Positions 9,306 to 18,868 of a DNA stretch of 64,000 nt are shown in pieces. The stretch is from Lachnospiraceae bacterium UBA3826. Lineage in GTDB: Bacteria; Bacillota; Clostridia; Lachnospirales; Lachnospiraceae. The translations under genes were made by a program, and so were the position numbers. The notes beneath the pieces are model-generated. The model worked only from the letters and a program-made list of their open reading frames with translations. It had not been told where the DNA came from and did no database searches. Positions within the stretch are counted from its first letter, which is position 1, and every line of letters begins with the position of its first letter. Location: contig DGII01000036.1 in assembly GCA_002393095.1 (NCBI GenBank), positions 1 through 64,000 of the forward strand, written 5' to 3'.

Positions 9306-11045
9306 TTATGTTGCTAATGTATTGATGATATGCTCAAGCATATCGTCTACCACATTGATATATCTTGATGATGCATTATATGCATTCTGGAATTTAACCA
9401 TAAAAGTCAGCTCTTCATCCTGTGATACGCCGATTACCTGTTCTCTGGCATTGGAGGTGGCAAGCACCGTCTTCTGCTGACTGTCTATAAGGCTCTTATA
9501 GACGGAGCCGGAATTGGCTACCTGACTTACCAGATCGCCGTAATAATCTACGAAGGAAGATTTCTTCTTGACATTGGGATTTAATGTCATGTCCTCCGAC
9601 TCGAAGGCTGCCTTTAATGCTTCCATGGTGGTGTAGTCCACCTGACCGTCTATCTTGACAAAGCCAAGCTTGGTAGGCTGCCTTAAGAGCTCTACATTGA
9701 TCTGCATATTGGTAGTGGTATACAGAGATTCGTTGACGTATCCGTCCACCGTATCCGTCTCCGGATTGTATACTCCGGGCATCTCCACATTATATGCACC
9801 GGTGCTGTCATAGCCCTCGGATGCGATCTTCTTAAATACCTGTATGGGAACCTCCATACCGCTTACGGGATCTGTAGTCATCAGGTATGTACTTGAGGGA
9901 TTGATTGCCTTGGCAGCCAATGCCGCATCCGACAGGACCTTATTGATGGAAGTCGCTATGCCGTGTACCAGTTGATCGAATTCAGCCATGACATTCATAC
10001 ATACCGACTGCGATATCTCATTATCATAACGGTCCGTCATCAGGTCGGTGTAGTCAGCCCTGTGATCTCCTCTTGCCAAAAGTGAGGACTTAAGTGCTCC
10101 CACATCAGTGTCAAGGTCTGATGATATGGTCCTGTTAAGGTCGAACACCTTCGCCTTCTCAACCTCTTCTGCGGTATAATACCTGTTGCCCGCATTATCC
10201 GTGGAATATCTGGCATTCTTGATCCAGAATGGTGTATAGAATCCTGTATCGGCATCCTCGTATAATCCGAGCTTGTAAGCTATCTCACCTCTTACGAGGT
10301 CTTCTCCTTCGAACTGTATCCACACGGTACAGTCAACATCCTCTTCATATGATATGTTGCCGTATGTGGACAGCTCATCTATAAGTGCATTACGTGTATC
10401 TCTTAAGTCGTTGGCTCTCTCGAAGGATATACCGTATTCCTTCGAATTACTTATCTCAACTGTACGAATCTGATCGTTAAGCGTCTTGATCTGCTCGGCG
10501 ATCTCATTAATGCGATTCGTATTCTTCTTAACCGTCTCATTGAGACTCATCTGATATTCACAGAGTCCCTCATATACCGACTGGCTTCTTGCAAGGAACT
10601 CTGAGCATCTCTCTATGAACATTCCCTGTGTGATGGCACTTGCCGGGTCCTTGGCCATCTCCTGTACGGATGTCCAGAGGTCATTGATGGATTCCTGGAA
10701 GGTCTCGCCGTTCATCTCATCAAGCAGACTTTCTATCTCTCCCAAAGCATCGGCGGACACCTCATAGAAGGAGCTCCTGCCCGATTCTTTTCTGTATGTT
10801 GCGTCTAAGAAGACGTCTCTTACCTGTCTTGTCTTGGAATATACGACACCGAGTCCGATCTGCTGATTAGATACAGCCTTATAGCTTGTCTTGATAGTAT
10901 CATACGTAGCAGCACCCTGAAGTATCTGCTGACGCACGTATCCGGTAGTGTCGGTATTGGATATGTTGTGTGCTGTTGTATTAAGTGCATTCTGGCTTGT
11001 CTGTAAACCCGATACGCCTATGTACAGGCTTCCCATTAATGGCAT
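9306..11045 (-). CDS. flgK: flagellar hook-associated protein FlgK, first copy
   Basis: The 579-residue junction protein has FlgK hallmarks at both ends: SLYIGVSGLQTSQNALNTTA and HNISNTDTTGYVRQ at the N-terminus, MVKFQNAYNASSRYINVVDD at the C-terminus. It sits directly after flgN, its likely chaperone gene, and before the second flgK. The first ATG (11045) is favoured because GAGG lies about 7 bases upstream; a second Met follows at codon 4. Confidence 0.93.
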   Translation of the reverse strand: MPLMGSLYIGVSGLQTSQNALNTTAHNISNTDTTGYVRQQILQGAATYDTIKTSYKAVSNQQIGLGVVYSKTRQVRDVFLDATYRKESGRSSFYEVSADALGEIESLLDEMNGETFQESINDLWTSVQEMAKDPASAITQGMFIERCSEFLARSQSVYEGLCEYQMSLNETVKKNTNRINEIAEQIKTLNDQIRTVEISNSKEYGISFERANDLRDTRNALIDELSTYGNISYEEDVDCTVWIQFEGEDLVRGEIAYKLGLYEDADTGFYTPFWIKNARYSTDNAGNRYYTAEEVEKAKVFDLNRTISSDLDTDVGALKSSLLARGDHRADYTDLMTDRYDNEISQSVCMNVMAEFDQLVHGIATSINKVLSDAALAAKAINPSSTYLMTTDPVSGMEVPIQVFKKIASEGYDSTGAYNVEMPGVYNPETDTVDGYVNESLYTTTNMQINVELLRQPTKLGFVKIDGQVDYTTMEALKAAFESEDMTLNPNVKKKSSFVDYYGDLVSQVANSGSVYKSLIDSQQKTVLATSNAREQVIGVSQDEELTFMVKFQNAYNASSRYINVVDDMLEHIINTLAT

Positions 11046-11072
11046 ATTGCTACCTCGTTACTTTTCCGGATG

Positions 11073-11591
11073 TTACTGTTTTGCGTCAAAGGCTCCCTTC
11101 TCTACACCCATGTAAGTACCTGCACTGTATGCACCTGATGTATAATTGGCTGTTTCGGGAGCCGATCTGTAGGCCTGCAATACATTCATGTCGAATTGCA
11201 CCATTTCAAGTGAATCCTGTATCAACTGTCTGTTCTGCTCATTCACCCTCTTCATCTGGGCGAGAGTGTCCCTCAGCTTGTCATATATGTCTGCCAGCCT
11301 GTTCTGTTCTGCGGGTCTTCCTTTAAGGATATCTATAAGGTCGACCACCTTCAAGCTATTAACATCCTTGTTAATAACATTGGCAATGTCATTCATGTTC
11401 TCTTGCCGCTTGCGGTCAAGAGCGTTGATCTGGTTCACGATACTCTGCTCATCATCCGTGATCTTAGCGAGTTCATCCAGGTTCGCGCTTATGATAACCG
11501 GAGTCTTGTCCATGGACAGCTTAAGCAACCTCTTATAGGCTTCATTTTCCTTCTCAAGATTGTCAATAAGTGCTTCCATTAAACTGGCCAC
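11073..11591 (-). CDS. flgN: FlgN-like flagellar chaperone
   Basis: The 172-residue, largely helical protein matches the FlgN layout: ALIDNLEKENEAYKRLLKLS near the start, a central coiled coil with LTxx-type positions (NLDELAKITDDEQSIVNQIN), and a disordered C-terminal tail. FlgN chaperones FlgK and FlgL to the export gate. Position between flgM and flgK supports this strongly. Confidence 0.9.
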   Translation of the reverse strand: MASLMEALIDNLEKENEAYKRLLKLSMDKTPVIISANLDELAKITDDEQSIVNQINALDRKRQENMNDIANVINKDVNSLKVVDLIDILKGRPAEQNRLADIYDKLRDTLAQMKRVNEQNRQLIQDSLEMVQFDMNVLQAYRSAPETANYTSGAYSAGTYMGVEKGAFDAKQ

Positions 11592-11605
11592 CGGTTATCC
11601 CCTCC

Positions 11606-11875
11606 TTATAAAGAGTATCTCTCGTAAAGCTTAGCTGCGAAGCTTTCCGCATCGACGCTGTATGTGCCGTTATCGATCCTCTGCTTGATTGAAGCGACAA
11701 GATCCTCTCTTACGTCACTTGTACCTGCCAATGCCTGCTTAGCTACCTGAATATCCTTCCCTGTGCTGGATATCTGGAGTTGATCAGAGAAGCTTGCCTT
11801 AGCTGTGCTCTTAACCTGTTTCGGACTGCTGCTCCTGTAAAGCTGCTGTACCTGATTATATGCTTCTATACGCAT
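11606..11875 (-). CDS. flgM: anti-sigma28 factor FlgM
   Basis: FlgM holds sigma28 inactive until it is exported through the finished hook. The 89-residue protein has a flexible N-terminus and the conserved C-terminal binding region: VREDLVASIKQRIDNGTYSV, followed by DAESFAAKLYERY. A good GGAG SD precedes the ATG, and a near-consensus sigma28 promoter lies just upstream, giving the usual feedback loop. Confidence 0.94.
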   Translation of the reverse strand: MRIEAYNQVQQLYRSSSPKQVKSTAKASFSDQLQISSTGKDIQVAKQALAGTSDVREDLVASIKQRIDNGTYSVDAESFAAKLYERYSL

Positions 11876-11918
11876 AATGCTACTCCTCCTTGGGGATAAA
11901 CTTTTGGTTTCATAATGA

Positions 11919-11945
11919 TTATCGGATGTTTCACGAAATACTTTA
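11919..11945 (-). promoter_or_regulatory. sigma28 promoter of the flgM operon
   Basis: The minus strand reads TAAA-N15-TCCGATAA, one mismatch from the Firmicutes sigma28 consensus TAAA-N15-GCCGATAA at ideal spacing. It ends about 44 bases upstream of the flgM ATG and should drive flgM-flgN-flgK-flgK-flgL-fliW-csrA. FlgM would then repress its own operon. Confidence 0.8.
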
Positions 11946-11985
11946 TAGCATTTTTAAAAAAACTTTTTCTCTTATCCTCTTAAGC

Positions 11986-14697
11986 TTAGGAAGTAAGTAT
12001 CGGCTCCTTCCAATCCGCCAGATGACTCTGCCTGAGATATGCTATTCCTACCGCACCCACACCTACATTACCGGCGGAGGATACACTTGACTTGGTAAGC
12101 ATAAGCGCGTTCTCCGGTATCGACTGCTTAAGCTCCTTCATTATATTATTCTGCATTCTGGGAGACAGACCTACATGCGTGGCTATAATGGGAACTCTGT
12201 TATCCATACGTCCGGCAAGCAGCATGGTAGTCTTGATATGTCTTGGAATGACCTTCTCCATATCTCCTCTGTAGGCTCTGACCTGCTTAAGCTTTCCTCC
12301 TGATATGCTTATTGCAGGATGCACATTGAGGGCATCATATAACTGCCCCCTCTTCTTGGCCATAAGTCCGTATTCGGCATAGATCGATGAAGACGGCAGG
12401 ACATAGCACATCTCTATATGCTTGGACAGCTTCTTAATATCCCTGCATATCTCCTCTATAGGCTTATCCATGGATGCCCACACCGATGAGATCATGGCTA
12501 AGAGTCCAAGCGCGGATGATATAAGTCCGCTGTCTATTACCTGTACATGCGAGAAGCTCTTGGCTGCCTCCATTGCTCTGCCGCAGGTATTACCCATCTT
12601 GGAGCTGAAGCTTAGGTGTATGATATCCTCAGAGGCTTCAAGCTCTCTGGTGAAGAATCTCTCATATTCCGCAACAGTAGCCCCGTCCGGACACAGCTCC
12701 CTGCTGTTCTCCGTCAGCTTACCCATAAGATCCGATGTATCTATCTCCACCGTATCCTTGAATCTGCCCTTGGCAGTCTTAATGTACAGATACATGATAC
12801 CTATATCATACTTTTTGATAACATCCTCAGGGATATCACATATGGAATCGGTAGTTATACGAAGCCTTCTCTTCCTCTTGGTCACTACCTTGGTGAAGGT
12901 ACTTCTTGAGGATTTCTTATTGGAATCCCTGTATTCTATGAGTTCCTTGGGTATATTGTCGGCTATGGCCTCTTCAAGCACGGTATATTCCACGGGCTTA
13001 GTCAGTATCATATCAAAGTCATACAGGACATTATTGTGCATCCTGCCATCGAGATTGGCACCGGTTAAGGCTATCACAACACTTTCCCTGCACTTTCCTC
13101 CGCCCTGGGTCCTTATCGAGTCAAGCAGCTCCGAGCCGCTCATACCCGGCATCAGATAATCCACCAGTATCACATGATACTGCTCCTTAGCCGTAAGCTT
13201 TAAGGCTTCCTCACCGCTTCCGGCTTCATCCACGGTTACCTTGGTATCTCTTAACAGACCCTTGATAATGGCGCGGTTCTGTGCATCGTCATCCACCACG
13301 AGTATACGCGCCTTGCTTGCCTCGAAGCTTCTGACATACTCTCTTGTAGTGGTGGAGGTATCTCTTAACTCCTCATAATTACTTCCGCCTATGACATCAT
13401 CTCCCTCATAAGCCAGAGTCACATCCATGGTAAAGGTAGAGCCCTGACCGTATACGCTGTCTACAGACAACGTTCCGCCCATAAGATTAGTAAGCTCATA
13501 GGCTATGGGAAGACCCAGACCGTTACCCTCTATATCACCGTTACTGCCTCTGTCGAACTGTGAGAAGGTCTCGAAGAGGTGGTCTATATTCTTCTTCTCT
13601 ATACCGATACCGGTATCACTTACGCTTGCCTTGATCCTTACCTTATCCTCTCCCTGTCTGTCGCTTGCCACCCTTATCCTTACCTGGCCCTCTTCAGTGT
13701 ATTTAACGGCATTGGTCAGGAGATTGAGGAGAACCTGTGTGATACGTCTCTCATCACCTATAAGCGTCTTGGGAAGCTCAGGGTCTGTCTCAAGTATAAG
13801 CTCAAGTCCCTTGTTCTCGGCTCTGATGCTTATCATCTCCATAAGCTCTGTCAGCACATCCGCACTGTTAAAGGGAGATATGGATAGCTGCATGCTGTGG
13901 TTCTCTATCTGTGTCAGATCCATGATATCATTGACGATGCTTAGAAGCAGCTTACCGGAACGGGCAATAGCCTCAGAGTTGGAGGATACCTCCTTATCCT
14001 TGCTTATACGCAGATTCAGCTCATTAAGTCCGACTATCGCATTGATCGGATTGCGTATCTCATGTGAGAAATTAGCATAGAACCTCTCTCTTGAGGCATT
14101 GATCCTGTCTATCTCGTTGCGTTGGTTGATAGCCATCGCACTCTCTCTCATATATCCCGCTCTTCTGAAGGTGAATACAAGACCTGCCGTGATGCCCACA
14201 GATATGAGTCCGAAGGCCGAATCCACATATACCGCAAGCCTTGAACCCAGAGGATTGACGAATTCAGGATGCAGATATGCCACGACGTATGAGGCAACAT
14301 CCACAACAACCGTCAGCAGTCCGTATATTACTAAAGCCCTGCCTCTGTATACCAGAAAGATATATATAAGTCCCATGGCGAACCAGCAGTTCGATCCGCT
14401 CTCAACTCCGCCGCAGGTGAAGAATACCATGGGGAATACCACACAATTCATCCACAGTGTAACAGTGGCTATGGGCAATTCCTGTCCTCCCTTATTCATC
14501 ACATACCACACTGCCCACGGAATTATGATAAGAGTGGTGAAAACAACCACATAATTGAACAATCCCACTCTTAGGGATATGCATTCTATGAGACAGGCTA
14601 CCGCCGCCACTATCGCTTCAAGACATATGATGACGAAGAGCTTCTCCCTCATATTCCTGTTGTCATTACCCATTAATTCTCTGATCTTGTCTATCAT
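11986..14697 (-). CDS. membrane hybrid histidine kinase fused to a DegV domain
   Basis: This 903-residue protein joins modules rarely seen together. About six membrane segments span residues 20-185. A HisKA domain with FSHEIRNPINAIVG (phospho-His near 212) is followed by an ATPase domain (GNGLGLPIAYELTNLMGG) to about 430. A receiver follows (RILVVDDD, LVDYLMPGMSG, TKPVE), about 462-585. Residues from about 618 to the end form a DegV domain: RITTDSICDIP, IIHLSFSSKMGN, VQVIDSGLISSALG and HPAISISGGKLKQVRAYRG. DegV proteins bind fatty acids (FakB subunits of fatty acid kinase). The ATG at 14697 is chosen for its AGGG SD; two codons further upstream give only a TTG. It is the last gene of the signalling operon. 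Confidence 0.88.
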   Translation of the reverse strand: MIDKIRELMGNDNRNMREKLFVIICLEAIVAAVACLIECISLRVGLFNYVVVFTTLIIIPWAVWYVMNKGGQELPIATVTLWMNCVVFPMVFFTCGGVESGSNCWFAMGLIYIFLVYRGRALVIYGLLTVVVDVASYVVAYLHPEFVNPLGSRLAVYVDSAFGLISVGITAGLVFTFRRAGYMRESAMAINQRNEIDRINASRERFYANFSHEIRNPINAIVGLNELNLRISKDKEVSSNSEAIARSGKLLLSIVNDIMDLTQIENHSMQLSISPFNSADVLTELMEMISIRAENKGLELILETDPELPKTLIGDERRITQVLLNLLTNAVKYTEEGQVRIRVASDRQGEDKVRIKASVSDTGIGIEKKNIDHLFETFSQFDRGSNGDIEGNGLGLPIAYELTNLMGGTLSVDSVYGQGSTFTMDVTLAYEGDDVIGGSNYEELRDTSTTTREYVRSFEASKARILVVDDDAQNRAIIKGLLRDTKVTVDEAGSGEEALKLTAKEQYHVILVDYLMPGMSGSELLDSIRTQGGGKCRESVVIALTGANLDGRMHNNVLYDFDMILTKPVEYTVLEEAIADNIPKELIEYRDSNKKSSRSTFTKVVTKRKRRLRITTDSICDIPEDVIKKYDIGIMYLYIKTAKGRFKDTVEIDTSDLMGKLTENSRELCPDGATVAEYERFFTRELEASEDIIHLSFSSKMGNTCGRAMEAAKSFSHVQVIDSGLISSALGLLAMISSVWASMDKPIEEICRDIKKLSKHIEMCYVLPSSSIYAEYGLMAKKRGQLYDALNVHPAISISGGKLKQVRAYRGDMEKVIPRHIKTTMLLAGRMDNRVPIIATHVGLSPRMQNNIMKELKQSIPENALMLTKSSVSSAGNVGVGAVGIAYLRQSHLADWKEPILTS

Positions 14698-14716
14698 AAT
14701 CAATCCCTAACCCTAA

Positions 14717-17143
14717 CTAGCGATTCCTGTATCTCTCTCTGATTGAGCTTAGCGCATCCGCTGCCGACATATAGTCGGACATCTCCACCTTTCTCCTGAT
14801 AGCTATGAGCTGAGGTGCCAGAGGATGCCCGTTATAGCTGAATTCCTTAAGCTCATCCAGTATCTTAAGCATATCATCCGCCACGAAGGTATAGGCCGCA
14901 TCCTCGAAGTCATTCACATACTTATCGAACTTATCATCATCTATCGGATCGGCCACATTCTCGCTGAATTCGTCGCTTACCTCCATCTGTACCGTATCCT
15001 GACCAAGCAGAAGTGAGATGACTCTCTCATATTCCTTCATCATCTCTTCGTGATATGCTTCTATATAAGGAATATCCCTGTCCTTGGCCGCCTGCTCCAT
15101 ATCCTTGGCCATCTTGGAGAGTACATCCGCACCGATACTTGCCATCGAACTCTTAAGAGCGTGGACATATATGGTATAGTTCTCGTAATCACCGTCTGCG
15201 AAGAACTTCCTTATCCTGTCGATATTCTCCGGACCGTTGGTCGCATGTACCTTAAGCACGTTCATATAGTTATCAACAGTACCGCAGTACAGAAGCCCCT
15301 TCTTGACATCCAGATCTCCTATCACAAGATTACCTGCCGCATTCTCCGTCTCTGTTCCCGTCGCATCATCTATATCCGAATAACTTATCTTATCCGAAGA
15401 GATATACTTCTTAAGAATACGTTCAAGGCTGCCGACCTCAACAGGCTTGGAGATAAAGTCATTAAAGCCGTTCTCCATGAACATCTCCTTGGCACCTGCC
15501 ACGGCATTGGCAGTAAGGGCTATGATGGGCACCTCCTTATAATATGCGATATCCTTGTCCCTGATCCTGCGTACAGTCTCGATACCGTCCATCTCCGGCA
15601 TCATATGATCCATGAATATGAAATCATAATCACGGCTTACAAGCTTCTCAAGAGCCTCCCTTCCGCTTCCGGCAGTGGTTATCTTGATCTTATACGGCTT
15701 AAGCAGCCCCTCTATTACCTTAAGGTTCATGAAGCTGTCATCTACTATCATGATATGGGCATTAGGCATGATCATCTGTCCGGTTATAGCACCCGAACCT
15801 GATTTGCCTGTTATCCTGACAGCACTGTCACCATAATCACCGCCGGCCACATTCTCGATATTGACAGCCACAAGTCTCTTGTCAATGGCACCTATAGGAG
15901 AAGAATCCACAACGGTCTGGGGAATGGTGAACTGTATGTCGGTCCCTTTGCCGTACTTGGAGTCTACGGTCATGAATCCGCCCATAAGCTCTACCATATA
16001 TCTGACTATGGTAAGCCCCAATCCTATTCCGCCCTGCTTGCGGTCCCTTCCGCTGTTAAGCTGGGTAAAATCAGAGAATATCCTGTTTAAGCTCTCAGGC
16101 CTCATTCCTATGCCCGTATCCCTGATTCGAACACACAGATTGATACCGTAATCCTCATTACGTCCGCTTATATCTATTATCACATAGCCTTCCTGGGTAT
16201 ACTTGATGGCATTGTCTATGAGATTGAGCATGATACGCTTAAGCTTGGGTTCATCTCCGCGCAGAGATGACGGAAGCATGGGGTCGCAGTTAAGTATGAG
16301 CTCAAGCTTCTTATCCCCGATCCTTGCAAGGCTTAGGTTAAGCACATCATTGATCGTAGACGAGATATTATACTTATCCTCGTCAAGCGTAAACCTTCCA
16401 CTGCTTATCTCCGAATAGTCAAGGATATCATTCACCACAGTCATAAGGCTCCTGCCGGCGTTCTTGATATCAGTCAGGTGCTCTCTTGTGGTCTCGCTCT
16501 TGGCTTCGGATATGGCGATCTCACTCATGCCGCATATGGTATTGATCGGAGTGCGAAGCTCATGTGACATATTGGCCAGGAAATCATCCTTGCTTCTCTC
16601 CGCTAATTTAAGCTCATCTATCGTATCAAGGAGTCTGACCTTATTCCTCTCCTCCTCATCTATGAAGAACTTCACCACGAGGATCGTCACATATATGGAT
16701 ATGATCTCAAGTATCGTTCTTGATGCCCCTGTTAAGGATGTCAGCGCCAGTGTCTTGGATATAAAAAGGTGATGCAGGATAATCAGGGATACAGATACAA
16801 GGGGGAATACCAGCAATCCCTGCAGCTCATACAGACCTATGACAATGGAGAATCCGGTTGCGGCTATCAGTGCTCCCGGCTCGCTGTTGACAAACACACA
16901 GTATACGAGTATGCATAAGGATGCTATGGCTGCACAGAGTCCGGCTCTGAACCTGTAGCTTTTGAATTCGGTCAGATGAACCATCCACAGTATCAGCACA
17001 CCGCCCTCTATGATATAGGTGATCCATGCGTTGGGCGTGGCATATGTAACTGCCGCCACGAATACGGAGTATATGGTGCATATCACCAATACCACATTCT
17101 CTATTCTTTTTCTTCTAAGAAGATCGAATTCTCTGTTGTCCAT
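14717..17143 (-). CDS. hybrid histidine kinase with receiver and HPt domains
   Basis: The 808-residue kinase has hydrophobic helices at about residues 15-165, a HisKA domain (DDFLANMSHELRTPINTICG), an ATPase domain (IGLGLTIVRYMVELMGG), a receiver (HIMIVDDSFMN, FIFMDHMMPEMDG, ISKPVE) and a C-terminal HPt domain (VHALKSSMASIGA). This is a complete internal phosphorelay His-Asp-His with no DNA-binding output, so the phosphate probably passes to a separate receiver, for example the stand-alone Rec at 18869. No extracellular ligand domain is visible; sensing is presumably by the membrane region. It lies 13 bases before the DegV-fused kinase. Confidence 0.92.
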   Translation of the reverse strand: MDNREFDLLRRKRIENVVLVICTIYSVFVAAVTYATPNAWITYIIEGGVLILWMVHLTEFKSYRFRAGLCAAIASLCILVYCVFVNSEPGALIAATGFSIVIGLYELQGLLVFPLVSVSLIILHHLFISKTLALTSLTGASRTILEIISIYVTILVVKFFIDEEERNKVRLLDTIDELKLAERSKDDFLANMSHELRTPINTICGMSEIAISEAKSETTREHLTDIKNAGRSLMTVVNDILDYSEISSGRFTLDEDKYNISSTINDVLNLSLARIGDKKLELILNCDPMLPSSLRGDEPKLKRIMLNLIDNAIKYTQEGYVIIDISGRNEDYGINLCVRIRDTGIGMRPESLNRIFSDFTQLNSGRDRKQGGIGLGLTIVRYMVELMGGFMTVDSKYGKGTDIQFTIPQTVVDSSPIGAIDKRLVAVNIENVAGGDYGDSAVRITGKSGSGAITGQMIMPNAHIMIVDDSFMNLKVIEGLLKPYKIKITTAGSGREALEKLVSRDYDFIFMDHMMPEMDGIETVRRIRDKDIAYYKEVPIIALTANAVAGAKEMFMENGFNDFISKPVEVGSLERILKKYISSDKISYSDIDDATGTETENAAGNLVIGDLDVKKGLLYCGTVDNYMNVLKVHATNGPENIDRIRKFFADGDYENYTIYVHALKSSMASIGADVLSKMAKDMEQAAKDRDIPYIEAYHEEMMKEYERVISLLLGQDTVQMEVSDEFSENVADPIDDDKFDKYVNDFEDAAYTFVADDMLKILDELKEFSYNGHPLAPQLIAIRRKVEMSDYMSAADALSSIRERYRNR

Positions 17144-17185
17144 CTTGTTCCTTTACAATCCTGCGTTACTGACCATATCCTCTTC

Positions 17186-18838
17186 CTATGCGGGGAATCT
17201 CATGGTCATTGTACTTCCAAGGCCCTTCCTGCTCTCAATATCCAATGTGCCGCCTATCTGCTCGATCGAGCTTACCACCACATCCATTCCGACTCCCCTT
17301 CCGGAGAATTCCGTTATGTCAGTATTGGTCGAAAAGCCGGGCAGCGTAATGAATCTCCAGACCTCTTCATCGGTGTAATCCGCATCCGATCTGTCTTCAT
17401 CCATAAGGCCCTTTTCCCTGGCCTTTTTAAGTATCTTATCCCTGTCAAGTCCTGCGCCGTCATCGCTTACGGATATCCTAAGCTCTCCGTCCGCAATCTC
17501 AGCCTTAAGTGTGATCCTTCCCTTACGGGGCTTGCCTGCGGCCTCTCTTAAGTCGGCATCCTCTATTCCGTGATCGGCAGAATTGCGTACCATATGCATC
17601 AACGGATCGGATATATGCTCAACGATCCCTCTGTCAGCGCGTACATCATCCCCTATGATCGAACATTCTATATCCTTGTTAAGCTTCCTTGAAGCCTCGA
17701 ATATCACCCTGTTCATACGCAGGAATATATTGGTCAGAGGAACCATCCTCATATTATTGATAACAGACTGGATATCCTCGGTAAGCTTCTTAAGCTTATC
17801 GGTGGTCTTATCACCGGCAAGCTTATTCTCCTGACTTATAAGCTTCATTACAAGGTCAGAGAGCCTGTCAAGCTCCGCTACCTCCACATTGACATGGGAA
17901 TTCTTAAGCTTGGCAGCCGCATTGTCCTTAGCCAATACCACTCCGCCGCCCGGAGCGTTGGCATGTACGACGAAGTCACCGGGTACATACTCTGTCTTAT
18001 CCTTCGAATGCTTGGCAGCTATGTCCGCATCCACGCCAAAAAGCTTGAATCCCGCATTATATCTTGCAGCATCTATCTCCGATATGCTTATGGAATCGGT
18101 CTCATAGCCCGCACTTACGATCTTATCTATCTGCTTCTTGGAGACTGCACTTCTAAGCAGTATCTTAAAGCCCTGTTCGATTATCTCGTCACTGCTCTTC
18201 TCATCCGTAAGGATAGAAGAGGGAGAATACTTGATATCCTGTGCGATACCCTTAAGGGCATGAACCACCTTGTACGCATGTACGTTGGCAAGCTTGGTAT
18301 CTCTTGCATATGTGATATATATCTGATAATAGTGGCTGGCCTTGGTATCCTTAGGTGCTATGTATATCTGGGTCGACCCTGTGGCACTGCTGCCTTCTGT
18401 CTCTGTTATATCCTTATTCCCGGCCGCATTCTTCTCCACATTGATGGATTCTAAGAAGGCATCCAGCTCATCTATGAGTGCTTGTGCGCTTGTATCCGCC
18501 ATCTCTCCGGCTGATAATCTGTCAAGCTCTCCCTGTACAAAATCGCCCACCTTAAGCACAAGCTCTATCAGTTCCTTATGTGGTACGTCTGTAGGCTTAT
18601 ACTCTCTTATATAGAAGAAGACATCCTCCATCTTATGTGTCAGCATATTGATCTGCTCGAACATCATGAATCCGGCGGAGCCCTTCATTGTATGCATATG
18701 TCTGAAGATCTCGTCTATTGCTTCCGGCGGAAATTCCTTCTCATCTCTGTATTTCAGCACGACACCCTGTAACTCCTCAAGTATCTGTGAAGTCTCAAGC
18801 AGATATGTGTCAAGCATGTCATCTCTGTCAAAAGCCAT
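17186..18838 (-). CDS. CheA-like histidine kinase lacking the CheW-binding domain
   Basis: The 550-residue protein has the CheA order up to the ATPase domain and then stops. An HPt domain comes first (HMHTMKGSAGFMMF, His near 49), then a linker and a P2-like segment (YYQIYITYARDTK), then a dimerisation helix pair (LSDLVMKLISQENKLAG). The CheA-type ATPase follows (HMVRNSADHGIE, DDGAGLD, FSGRGVGMDVV) and the chain ends at MTMRFPA. There is no P5/CheW domain, so it cannot join receptor arrays in the usual way. The ATG at 18838 is preferred because an upstream in-frame GTG lies inside the SD. Confidence 0.9.
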   Translation of the reverse strand: MAFDRDDMLDTYLLETSQILEELQGVVLKYRDEKEFPPEAIDEIFRHMHTMKGSAGFMMFEQINMLTHKMEDVFFYIREYKPTDVPHKELIELVLKVGDFVQGELDRLSAGEMADTSAQALIDELDAFLESINVEKNAAGNKDITETEGSSATGSTQIYIAPKDTKASHYYQIYITYARDTKLANVHAYKVVHALKGIAQDIKYSPSSILTDEKSSDEIIEQGFKILLRSAVSKKQIDKIVSAGYETDSISISEIDAARYNAGFKLFGVDADIAAKHSKDKTEYVPGDFVVHANAPGGGVVLAKDNAAAKLKNSHVNVEVAELDRLSDLVMKLISQENKLAGDKTTDKLKKLTEDIQSVINNMRMVPLTNIFLRMNRVIFEASRKLNKDIECSIIGDDVRADRGIVEHISDPLMHMVRNSADHGIEDADLREAAGKPRKGRITLKAEIADGELRISVSDDGAGLDRDKILKKAREKGLMDEDRSDADYTDEEVWRFITLPGFSTNTDITEFSGRGVGMDVVVSSIEQIGGTLDIESRKGLGSTMTMRFPA

Positions 18839-18868
18839 TGCTGTCACCTCTCTTCATTAACGATACAG

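Noticed and set aside
12422..13159. 245-codon plus-strand open frame inside the DegV-fused kinase gene
   Set aside because: Antisense shadow of a clearly coding region, rich in Ser, Leu and Ile with no motif.
18838..18847. Upstream GTG start for the CheA-like gene
   Set aside because: The GTG falls inside the SD sequence; the ATG at 18838 has correct spacing.
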